From Sphingobacteriales bacterium (GTDB lineage Bacteria; Bacteroidota; Bacteroidia; Chitinophagales; Chitinophagaceae), in NCBI GenBank assembly GCA_023251215.1, contig JAHEZF010000024.1, positions 1-13,238 on the forward strand: 13,238 nt of DNA, written 5' to 3'. The translations under genes and the position numbers were made by a program. The notes under the pieces were generated by a model. The model saw only the letters and a list, made by a program, of their open reading frames with translations, searched no databases and was not told the DNA's origin. Shown here piece after piece: positions 6,845 through 13,238 of this stretch; positions within the stretch are counted from its first letter, which is position 1; each line of letters opens with the position of its first letter.

Positions 6845-9823
6845 ATGAGACTGAAACTGATGAGGCTTATTGTAACAATTGGCTGTTTTGTTTTTTTATC
6901 CGGCACCCTCACAGCGCAAAACTGTATTCCTACCAATATAAATGGTGCTGTAATCAACCTGGTTTGTAACCAGGCCTGCTCCACTTTAGTTTTTCAGATA
7001 CCGCATTTAAAATCAACTTCTGATTATACATTAGTTTCAGTTCTTTATTCCCCATATCCTTATGTTACAGCGACGGGAACTGAGGATCCGATAATTTATA
7101 ATGATGATCAATACGGCGCTTTATTTAATTTACCATTTACCTTTTGTTTTTATGGCAGTCTCTATACAAGTGCTGTTGTTGGTTCAAATGGGATAATGAC
7201 TTTTGATCCTGCAAATGCAAGTTGTGCCAATGCATGGCCAATTACTACAACTATTCCTTATGCCGGGGGATCACCATGCAATGCCGGTACTACCTATTAT
7301 CCGAGGGCATCAATAATGGGGGCTTATTCGGATTTGGATCCCAGGACAATTGCAAGTCCAGGTGACAGGAAAATCCAATGGGAGGTTATTGGGACAGCGC
7401 CTTGCAGGAAATTTGTTGTAAGCTATTATCATATCGGCGTATACGGTAACACATGTGGATTTATTACACCTAATACTTTCCAGATGGTTATGCATGAATC
7501 AACCGGTATAGTTGAAGTTTTTATTGAACAAAAAGCCTGCCTTTCCACTACAAATGGCGGAGCGGCTATTTTGGGTATTCAAAACTGGTTTCAAAATTTA
7601 GCAATAGCTGCTCCTGGAAAAAACAATACAGTTTGGAGTGAAAACAATACAGGCTATCGTTTTATTCCTTCCTCAGGTGCTTCAAGGTATGTTATATCGG
7701 AACTGTATACTTTAACTGGCACTCTTATTACTACAGCGGATACAATTACTACGACCCCAGGTTTACTTGATCTGAGATTTCTGAATGTATGCCCGCCAGC
7801 TGGTAATAATACCTATGTTGTAAAAACAACTTTTTCTGCCTGCGAAAATCCGGCCAGCCTGCTTATCAGTTATGATACCATAACTATAAACAGGATCAAT
7901 GTAACTGTACTGGCGAATGTAACATCATCTGACCCATCATGCAGTGGCGCTACTAATGGCACTATTACGGTTTCACCAACAAACGGCACAGGACCATATA
8001 CCTTTTCATTGGATGGCGGCGCCCCGCAGCCCGGCCCTGTTCCGTTTACATTTAATAATGTTCCGCCGGGTAATCATAATGTATTAATTACAGATGCTAA
8101 CGGCTGTGTCAGCAATATTATATCTGTTGTAATAGGACCTGGCCCTGTACTTACAACTACTGTAACAACTACTGATGTTTTGTGCAATGGAGGATCAACC
8201 GGAATAATCACCGTTACCCAACCAACAATTGGCAATCCGCCTTATGAATATTCTTTGGATGGAGTAACCTGGCAAGCCAGCAATATATTTAATGGTCTTG
8301 CTGCGGGAATTTATACTGTTTATTACCGTGAAGGCAATGGATGCCAGGGTTCGCAACCAGTCACTATTAACGAACCCGCTGCAATGACAGCAACAACATC
8401 TAATACGCCTGCGGTTTGTAATGGACAAAGTAATGGCATCATCAATGTTTCATCGGCCGGGGGTGTTACACCTTATCAATATTCGATTGATGGCGGCATC
8501 AACTGGCAGGCCAGCAATATATTTAATGTAGCAGCAGGTAACTATACAGTAACTATCAGAGATGGGAATAACTGCACTATTACAAGACCTGTAACTGTTA
8601 CACAGCCGGCAGTATTGACAGCGAATTCTGTGAACAGTAATGCCACTTGTGATGGAGGCAGCGATGGTATCATCAATGTTACCGCTAACGGGGGCAATAC
8701 ATCATACCAGTATTCAATTGACGGAGTTAATTTTCAAGCCTCCAATATATTTAATGTAGCCCCGGGCAATTATACGGTTACTGTAAAAGACAATCTTGGT
8801 TGTACCGCTACATTTAATACAACTGTTGGCCTTACCAGCAATCTTTTGGTTACAGCTCAAACTGACAGGACAATTTGCGAAGGTTCGTCTGTACAATTGC
8901 AGTTAAATTCAAATGCCACTGTGTATGCATGGGCTCCGGCTACCGGTTTAAGCAGCACCAGTATAGCAAATCCTGTTGCAAGTCCCACGGTTACCACTCA
9001 ATATATTGTAACAGCTACATTGGCTCGCTGTAGCGCCAATGATACAGTAATTGTAAATGTAAATGCAGCGCCAATTCCTGATGCAGGAGCCGATGGGTTT
9101 ATTTGTTATGGACAAACATACCAGTTGCAGGCATCCGGTGGCACACAATACAGTTGGACCCCTTCCACATATCTCAGCAACGCTTCAGTTCCTAACCCGG
9201 TAGTTAGTCCTTCCCGGACTATAACATATACTTTATCCGTCAATGATGCCAATGGTTGTCCTTCACTTGTTACCGATATAGTAACAGTAGATGTGACGCC
9301 GCCGATTAAAGTATCCACTTTTCCTTACGATACGATTGGCTATCCCGGAGACCAGTTCCAGTTACTGGCTACCTCCACTGCCAATATTTATACATGGACG
9401 CCGGCTATTGGTTTGACAGATCCAACTATTCCTGATCCTGTGGTAACTGTTGGCGCCATCGGGATTGATGTGCTGTACCAGGTCATCGCTTCCACAGCTG
9501 CCGGATGTAAAGGCGAAGGGTATGTACGGGTAAAAGTGTATAAAGGCCCGGATATTTATGTGGCCACCGGCTTTACTCCAAATAACGACGGCATGAATGA
9601 TAAATTCATTCCTTTCCCTGTCGGTATTAAAAAACTCAACTATTTCAAAGTGTTCAACCGGTGGGGACAGATGGTTTATTCCACCACAGTTCTGAATGAA
9701 GGATGGGATGGAAGATTTGGCGGCAAAGAACAGGCAAGCGGAGTATATGTATGGATGCTGCAGGGGATTACCAAAGACGATAAAATAATTACCAAGCAAG
9801 GAACAGTAGTACTGATTCGATGA
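6845..9823 (+). CDS. Secreted SprB-repeat protein with gliding-motility C-terminal sorting domain
   Basis: Large cell-surface or secreted adhesin-like protein, probably exported by the type IX secretion system. The ATG at 6845 gives a signal peptide ending near residue 25 (TLTAQ). Residues about 80-280 form a domain common in such proteins (PFTFCFYG, VVGSNGIMTFD, GAYSDLDP, CRKFVVSYY). Four SprB-type repeats follow, with their first cysteines at 366, 447, 525 and 602 (C-N-G, PYQYSIDG, GNYTVTI, D-GC pattern). Three Ig/PKD-like modules begin near 670, 750 and 830 (Y-W-P and NPV-SP wording). The C-terminal domain spans about 901-992, with ATGFTPNNDGMNDKF, FKVFNRWGQMVY, GWDGRFGG, GVYVWMLQG and a final KQGTVVLIR; this matches the gliding-motility-associated (type B) sorting domain. 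In known systems such cargo needs a PorP/SprF-like partner, and none is in the window. The gene sits alone between the susD terminator and purA. Its exact ligand or role in gliding is unknown; SprB itself is far larger. Confidence 0.92.
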   Translation: MRLKLMRLIVTIGCFVFLSGTLTAQNCIPTNINGAVINLVCNQACSTLVFQIPHLKSTSDYTLVSVLYSPYPYVTATGTEDPIIYNDDQYGALFNLPFTFCFYGSLYTSAVVGSNGIMTFDPANASCANAWPITTTIPYAGGSPCNAGTTYYPRASIMGAYSDLDPRTIASPGDRKIQWEVIGTAPCRKFVVSYYHIGVYGNTCGFITPNTFQMVMHESTGIVEVFIEQKACLSTTNGGAAILGIQNWFQNLAIAAPGKNNTVWSENNTGYRFIPSSGASRYVISELYTLTGTLITTADTITTTPGLLDLRFLNVCPPAGNNTYVVKTTFSACENPASLLISYDTITINRINVTVLANVTSSDPSCSGATNGTITVSPTNGTGPYTFSLDGGAPQPGPVPFTFNNVPPGNHNVLITDANGCVSNIISVVIGPGPVLTTTVTTTDVLCNGGSTGIITVTQPTIGNPPYEYSLDGVTWQASNIFNGLAAGIYTVYYREGNGCQGSQPVTINEPAAMTATTSNTPAVCNGQSNGIINVSSAGGVTPYQYSIDGGINWQASNIFNVAAGNYTVTIRDGNNCTITRPVTVTQPAVLTANSVNSNATCDGGSDGIINVTANGGNTSYQYSIDGVNFQASNIFNVAPGNYTVTVKDNLGCTATFNTTVGLTSNLLVTAQTDRTICEGSSVQLQLNSNATVYAWAPATGLSSTSIANPVASPTVTTQYIVTATLARCSANDTVIVNVNAAPIPDAGADGFICYGQTYQLQASGGTQYSWTPSTYLSNASVPNPVVSPSRTITYTLSVNDANGCPSLVTDIVTVDVTPPIKVSTFPYDTIGYPGDQFQLLATSTANIYTWTPAIGLTDPTIPDPVVTVGAIGIDVLYQVIASTAAGCKGEGYVRVKVYKGPDIYVATGFTPNNDGMNDKFIPFPVGIKKLNYFKVFNRWGQMVYSTTVLNEGWDGRFGGKEQASGVYVWMLQGITKDDKIITKQGTVVLIR
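7916..8854 (+). repeat. Four tandem SprB-type repeats, three sharing near-identical DNA
   Basis: Repeat units of about 77-81 codons encode residues about 358-670 of the adhesin. Units 2, 3 and 4 share a conserved DNA block: 8271-8294 and 8505-8528 match at 23 of 24 bases, and 8515-8532 is identical to 8743-8760 over 18 bases (CAATATATTTAATGTAGC). Spacing of the blocks is 234 and 228 bp, whole codons in both cases. The first unit (C366) lacks the QASNIF block and is more diverged. Such in-frame repeats could expand or contract by recombination. Confidence 0.88.
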
Positions 9824-9926
9824 GGAGTTGAAAAGACGAATTGGATATTCTTATTTGAGAATAAAATTATTAATGTGTTCTCTTTCCATTAAGCCTTAGG
9901 CGAGACTATCTTGCCATCAAAAAATT

Positions 9927-9934
9927 TACTTTTG
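9927..9934 (+). promoter_or_regulatory. Candidate -7 element upstream of purA
   Basis: TACTTTTG matches the Bacteroidota -7 consensus TAnnTTTG exactly and would place a transcript start roughly 90 bases before the purA ATG. No convincing -33 TTTG lies at the expected spacing (a TTG at 9911 is too near), so the call is weak. The 208-bp spacer (9824-10031) otherwise holds only weak AT-rich hairpins and no gene. Confidence 0.25.
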
Positions 9935-10031
9935 AACATACAGTCTCTTTTATTTTCCGCTTTGTCCTGCTTACTTTATTTTTACGGCTCTATGCTTAAT
10001 GTGTCAACCCATTAAACTTATCAACTAACAA

Positions 10032-11297
10032 ATGGTAGATGTAATACTTGGCCTCCAGTGGGGCGATGAGGGAAAAGGAAAGATTGTGGACTTCTTTGCA
10101 AAAGACTATGACCTGGTTGCCAGGTTCCAGGGCGGGCCCAATGCAGGACATACGCTTTATGTAAATGATAAAAAAGTAGTCCTACACCAGATACCGTCCG
10201 GGATATTTCATGAGGGAATTATTAATCTTATTGGTAACGGGTTAGTGCTTGATCCGGTTATATTGAAAAAAGAATGTAATACGGTAGCTTCTTTTGGAGT
10301 TAACCTTTCGAAAAATCTTTTTATTGCAGAACGAACTCATCTCATCCTGCCTACACACCGGGCATTGGATAAAGCAGCGGAATTATCAAAAGGTAATCAA
10401 AAGATCGGTTCTACATTAAAAGGAATTGGCCCTGCGTATATGGATAAAACAGGCCGCAATGGATTGCGGGTTGGCGATCTGATGGATAAAAATTTTACTT
10501 CATCCTATATCAAACTGCGTTTAAAACATCAGCGGCTGCTGGATAATTACGGATTTCAGGAAGACATTGCAGTCTGGGAAGATGAGTTTTTTGAAGCAGT
10601 GGAATTATTGAAACAACTCAATATTGTAAACGGGGAATATTTTATCAATAACCACATTAAAGCAGGAAAGAAAGTGCTGGCAGAGGGGGCCCAGGGCAGT
10701 ATGCTTGATATTGATTTTGGTACTTTTCCTTATGTCACTTCTTCCAATACAATTTCAGCGGGGGTATGTAGTGGTTTGGGAGTGGCCCCGCAAAAGATCA
10801 GGGATGTGATCGGCATAACAAAAGCCTATTGTACCAGGGTGGGGGAAGGGCCTTTCCCTACTGAATTGGAAAACGAGACTGGGGAAGAATTAAGGAAAAA
10901 TGGTAATGAATTTGGCGCTACTACCGGGCGGCCCCGCCGTTGCGGTTGGAATGACCTGGTGGCTCTCCGCTTTGCCTGCATGATCAATGGGGTAACTAAG
11001 ATTGTGATGACCAAGGCTGATGTGCTGGATGCATTTAAGGAATTAAAGCTTTGCATTGCTTATAAACTGAATGGAACTGAATTGAAAGATATCCCTTTTG
11101 AGATGGAAAAGCAGAAGCCGGAGCCTGTGTACAAAAGCTTTACCGGCTGGTACCAGCCTACCAGTGCAGCGAAATTATATTCTAATTTGCCTGATACGAT
11201 GAAGAACTATGTTAGTTTTATCAACGAATACCTTGGAGTTAATATACATTTTATTTCAAACGGCCCGGGCCGGGAGCAGATCATTCAGGTAATTTAG
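10032..11297 (+). CDS. purA: Adenylosuccinate synthetase
   Basis: Catalyses the GTP-dependent joining of IMP and aspartate to adenylosuccinate, the first committed step from IMP to AMP; a cytoplasmic homodimer in the family. The start at 10032 puts the signature QWGDEGKGK at residues 9-17 with the catalytic Asp at 12, and GPNAGHT with the catalytic His at 40. Further motifs are KGIGPAYMDKTGR (IMP binding), LAEGAQGSMLDIDFGT, the aspartate loop with ATTGRPRRCGW, and TKADVLD at 327-333, whose Asp contacts the guanine of GTP. The 421-residue length is typical (about 420-430). The spacer before it is 208 bp, so it probably has its own promoter. ppGpp is a known inhibitor of this enzyme, which gives a metabolic link to rel in the same window. 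I see no disrupted motif. Confidence 0.98.
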   Translation: MVDVILGLQWGDEGKGKIVDFFAKDYDLVARFQGGPNAGHTLYVNDKKVVLHQIPSGIFHEGIINLIGNGLVLDPVILKKECNTVASFGVNLSKNLFIAERTHLILPTHRALDKAAELSKGNQKIGSTLKGIGPAYMDKTGRNGLRVGDLMDKNFTSSYIKLRLKHQRLLDNYGFQEDIAVWEDEFFEAVELLKQLNIVNGEYFINNHIKAGKKVLAEGAQGSMLDIDFGTFPYVTSSNTISAGVCSGLGVAPQKIRDVIGITKAYCTRVGEGPFPTELENETGEELRKNGNEFGATTGRPRRCGWNDLVALRFACMINGVTKIVMTKADVLDAFKELKLCIAYKLNGTELKDIPFEMEKQKPEPVYKSFTGWYQPTSAAKLYSNLPDTMKNYVSFINEYLGVNIHFISNGPGREQIIQVI

Positions 11298-11384
11298 TGG
11301 GGATATTAAGACTCAAAAAATTATTTTAAAAATTTGGCGGTTTAAAAACTTCGCTGAAATTTTACACTTACAACCCGTTAGACT

Positions 11385-11813
11385 ATGACGTCAAAACCTG
11401 ATAAGGAAAAAAAATCCGCTGCGAAAACTAATGCGGTACCTGGTAAACAAACGGCTAAAAAAAATTCTTCCAAGCCCAAAAAGCAACTGGACGATGATGA
11501 CGATGATGAACTGGAGGAGGATGACAAGGAAGTAACTTCCAAAAAGGGGAGTAAAGCCGCTGTAACTTTAAGAAAAAGTAAAAATGAAGATGATGACGTA
11601 GAAGAGGATGTATTAGATGAGTGGGAAAAACCCGTAGAAGAAGAGGAATGGGATCCTGATTTTGAGGAATTTGATATCCCCAAATCAAAATTGAAAAAAG
11701 GAGGCGCCGGTAAAAAAGATGAAGAGGATGATTTTAAATTTGAAGATGATGAATTCAAAGATCTTTTCGGGGATAAGACTTTTGATGATGACGATGATGA
11801 TGACGATTTTTAA
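11385..11813 (+). CDS. Small charge-segregated acidic protein, function unknown
   Basis: A 142-residue protein that I do not recognise as a named family. It has no signal peptide, membrane segment or cysteine and is probably intrinsically disordered. The charge is arranged in blocks: the first 35 residues hold eleven Lys and only two acidic residues, then comes an acidic run D36-D41 and beyond. A more word-like centre at 80-101 (W80-E-K-P, W89-DPDFEEFDIPKS) looks like the conserved core. The acidic tail DEFKDLFGDKTF ends in eight Asp and a final Phe. It is a real gene rather than low-complexity noise: the patterned core, the preferred start ATG, and the tight 23-bp gap to pabB support this. 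The acidic-plus-Phe end recalls single-stranded-DNA-binding protein tails, but no OB fold is present. Other possibilities are a histone- or nucleic-acid-mimic or an RNA polymerase accessory factor; all are speculation. Confidence 0.8.
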   Translation: MTSKPDKEKKSAAKTNAVPGKQTAKKNSSKPKKQLDDDDDDELEEDDKEVTSKKGSKAAVTLRKSKNEDDDVEEDVLDEWEKPVEEEEWDPDFEEFDIPKSKLKKGGAGKKDEEDDFKFEDDEFKDLFGDKTFDDDDDDDDF

Positions 11814-11836
11814 CTGAGCATATACGTTTCTTTACA

Positions 11837-13195
11837 TTGAGTAACACAACCCTTACTAACTGCAGCTTTACAATCAGTGATTTTAAGGTGATGAAGGAAA
11901 AAGTGTTGAACTGGGCACAACGGTTCACCACTTTTTGTTTTTTAGATAATCACCAGTACCAGACAGAACCGCATACGATGGAATGCCTGCTGGCTGCCGG
12001 GGTAAAAAGAAAGATCAGCTGCAGTGCAGGCAATGCGTTGGAGCAATTACAACGATTCATTGATTCAGGCAACAACTGGCTGTTTGGTCATTTTGGATAT
12101 GACCTGAAAAATGAGATCGAACAGGTTTCATCATCTCATCCTGACCGGGTTCAATTTCCCGATCTTTTTTTCTTTGAACCGGAAATTGTAATCCGGCTGA
12201 ATGAAAAAGAGGTCATCATTGAAGCGGAGGAACCGGAAAAAATTTTTGCCAATGTGTCTGATACCTCACAGGTATCTGACACATCTGTTGCTAAACCAAT
12301 TTTAATCCAAAACCGGGTATCGCAGCAGCAATACATTTCTATTATTGAAAAATTAAAATATCACATTCTACGGGGCGATTGTTACGAGATCAATTTTTGC
12401 CAGGAGTTCTTTGCAAAGGATGCAGTTATTGATCCTGTTGCTATCTACAAAAAACTCAGCGCTGTTTCACCTAACCCGTTTTCTGCTTTGTACAGGGTAA
12501 ATGATCAATGGCTTGTTTGCGCCAGCCCGGAACGGTTTCTGAAAAAACAGGGAACTAAAATTTTATCGCAACCAATAAAAGGAACATCTAAACGCATCAG
12601 TGAGGATAGTAAACGGGATGAGTTAAGTAAAGAAGAATTGTGGCACAGCGCCAAAGACCGTTCGGAAAATGTGATGGTAGTGGACCTGGTGAGGAATGAC
12701 CTGGCAAAAGTTTGCGAAGAAGGAACAGTGAAAGTGGAGGAACTCTACGGCATTTATTCTTTTCCGCAGGTACACCAGATGATCTCCACGGTCAGCGGGC
12801 AGCTGAAAGAAAATATTTCTTTCACTGAGATCATCAAAGCTACTTTCCCAATGGGGTCCATGACAGGTGCTCCTAAAAAAAGAGTAATGGAATTGATTGA
12901 ACAATACGAAAAAACAAAGAGAGGAATTTTTTCCGGCGCTGTGGGATATATTTCTCCCGCCTCACCCCTTAATCCCCTCTCCAAATGGAGAGGGGAAAAG
13001 GGGAAAGGGGTTGTTTGGGGTGAGGCTGATTTTGATTTCAATGTAGTGATACGAAGCATCATGTACAATGCCTCATCAAAGTATCTTTCTTTTCAAGCCG
13101 GTTCGGCGATTACTTTTTACAGCGACCCTGAGAAGGAGTGGGAGGAATGTTTGCTGAAGGCGGAAGCGATAAAGAAGGTGTTGAGTAATCAATGA
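11837..13195 (+). CDS. pabB: Aminodeoxychorismate synthase component I, with two in-frame palindromic insertions
   Basis: Converts chorismate, with ammonia from a PabA-type glutaminase, to 4-amino-4-deoxychorismate for folate synthesis. The PIKGT motif at residues 246-250, with the PabB-type lysine K248 in place of the TrpE alanine, favours PabB over anthranilate or isochorismate synthase. Other chorismate-binding motifs are GDCYEINFCQ, SENVMVVDLVRNDL, FPQVHQMISTVSG, MGSMTGAPKKR (339-349), and DFDFNVVIRS. The start is taken as TTG at 11837, because the FTISDFKVMKEKVLNWAQ stretch resembles the family N-terminus; the ATG at 11891 would remove it, and no ATG or GTG lies between the upstream stop (11801) and 11837. 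Two parts look inserted: residues 140-150 (VSDTSQVSDTS) in the domain linker and 375-397 in a turn before the DFDFNVV strand. Neither breaks the frame. It lies 23 bp after the acidic gene, so the two are probably co-transcribed. pabA is not in the window. Confidence 0.94.
   Translation: MSNTTLTNCSFTISDFKVMKEKVLNWAQRFTTFCFLDNHQYQTEPHTMECLLAAGVKRKISCSAGNALEQLQRFIDSGNNWLFGHFGYDLKNEIEQVSSSHPDRVQFPDLFFFEPEIVIRLNEKEVIIEAEEPEKIFANVSDTSQVSDTSVAKPILIQNRVSQQQYISIIEKLKYHILRGDCYEINFCQEFFAKDAVIDPVAIYKKLSAVSPNPFSALYRVNDQWLVCASPERFLKKQGTKILSQPIKGTSKRISEDSKRDELSKEELWHSAKDRSENVMVVDLVRNDLAKVCEEGTVKVEELYGIYSFPQVHQMISTVSGQLKENISFTEIIKATFPMGSMTGAPKKRVMELIEQYEKTKRGIFSGAVGYISPASPLNPLSKWRGEKGKGVVWGEADFDFNVVIRSIMYNASSKYLSFQAGSAITFYSDPEKEWEECLLKAEAIKKVLSNQ
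12253..12283. repeat. 31-bp palindromic element inside pabB
   Basis: Arms TGTGTCTGATACCT (12253-12266) and AGGTATCTGACACA (12270-12283) are inverted repeats matching at 13 of 14 positions around the loop CAC. In the pabB frame it encodes VSDT-SQ-VSDT, a protein-level direct repeat, at residues 140-149. The site lies between the N-terminal domain and the chorismate-binding domain, where an added loop is likely to be tolerated. The symmetry is far beyond what codon use requires. From memory, similar TGTCTGA/TCAGACA dyads recur in some Bacteroidota genomes, but this needs a search. Confidence 0.75.
12959..13026. repeat. 68-bp interspersed palindromic repeat inserted in frame in pabB
   Basis: The outer ends GCCTCACCCC (12959-12968) and GGGGTGAGGC (13017-13026) are a perfect 10-bp inverted repeat. 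Within lies a perfect 9-bp hairpin, CCCCTCTCC (12974-12982) and GGAGAGGGG (12987-12995), around AAAT, followed by further GGGG blocks. The strand is strongly biased, with C runs on the left and G runs on the right, unlike the surrounding gene. It is translated as residues 375-397 of PabB (beginning ASPLNPLSKWRGEKG). I recognise the C-rich/TGGAGAGGGG style as a mobile-looking intergenic repeat seen in Bacteroidota, but its copy number in this genome cannot be seen here. Confidence 0.85.
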
Positions 13196-13238
13196 TATTT
13201 TTTCAAGCTTGTCGACGATTGTTTGAACCCCGGGGGTT
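13192..13238 (+). CDS. Possible start of the next gene, 3' partial
   Basis: An ATG at 13192 overlaps the pabB TGA (ATGA arrangement) and stays open for 15 codons to the window edge, reading MIFFQACRRLFEPRG. The overlap would suit translational coupling with pabB. The fragment is too short to identify, and the last 13 bases (AACCCCGGGGGTT) are themselves symmetric, so this could equally be non-coding. Confidence 0.3.
   Translation, partial: MIFFQACRRLFEPRG

Noticed and set aside
9846..9863. Hairpin TATTCT-TATTTG-AGAATA after the adhesin gene as a terminator
   Set aside because: The stem is six mostly A-T pairs, and what follows is A-rich instead of a T tract, so it is too weak to call.
9996..10015. 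Dyad TTAATG-N8-CATTAA just before purA as an operator
   Set aside because: The arms are short and AT-rich, expected by chance, and no known purine operator pattern is matched.
11378..11758. Minus-strand Ser-rich open frame of 126 codons
   Set aside because: It is the antisense of the Asp/Glu/Lys-rich codons of the acidic gene (GAT/GAA read back as Ser/Phe-rich), so low complexity explains it.
12754..13068. Minus-strand open frame across the 68-bp palindrome
   Set aside because: It is antisense to conserved pabB motifs; the palindrome simply lacks stops on both strands.
13206..13231. AAGCTTGTCGAC and CCCGGG near the window end as cloning-vector sequence
   Set aside because: The sites occur close together, but the order does not match a polylinker I know and the flanks read like genomic sequence; coincidence is likelier.

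Overview
The window looks like chromosomal DNA from a Bacteroidota bacterium, most likely of the Chitinophagaceae or a close family. The reasons are a SusC/SusD outer-membrane pair, an adhesin with SprB repeats and a gliding-motility C-terminal sorting domain, a Rel protein with Bacteroidota-like wording, starts without strong Shine-Dalgarno sites, and moderate GC. All recognised genes are on the + strand. No rRNA, tRNA, CRISPR array, transposase or phage gene was seen.

Layout from left to right. (1) 1-2148 is a bifunctional (p)ppGpp synthetase/hydrolase (Rel/SpoT family), cut at its 5' end by the window. (2) 2149-2369 is a spacer with a perfect 14-bp palindrome. (3) 2370-6695 is a susC-susD pair for TonB-dependent uptake of an unknown ligand, closed by a clear intrinsic terminator at 6718-6744. 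(4) 6845-9823 is a large secreted protein with an N-terminal domain, four SprB repeats, three Ig/PKD-like modules and a gliding-type C-terminal domain, probably exported by the type IX secretion system. (5) 10032-11297 is purA. (6) 11385-11813 is a small, extremely charged, probably disordered protein. (7) 11837-13195 is pabB (aminodeoxychorismate synthase component I), closely linked to the small acidic gene. (8) A possible next gene starts at 13192, overlapping the pabB stop, and runs off the window.

How the genes relate: rel and purA meet metabolically, because ppGpp inhibits adenylosuccinate synthetase and Rel uses GDP/GTP. From memory, rel and purA are often close neighbours in Bacteroidota, often with a fur-family regulator between them. 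Here that space holds the SusCD pair and the adhesin, which look like a cell-surface cassette. The acidic gene and pabB probably form a transcription unit.

The most unusual feature is pabB. It carries two separate palindromic DNA elements, both translated in frame: a 31-bp one in the linker between its domains (12253-12283) and a 68-bp one in a turn of the catalytic domain (12959-13026). The second adds about 21 residues where relatives have a short turn. This resembles protein-coding palindromic elements such as those of Rickettsia and deserves a genome-wide search.
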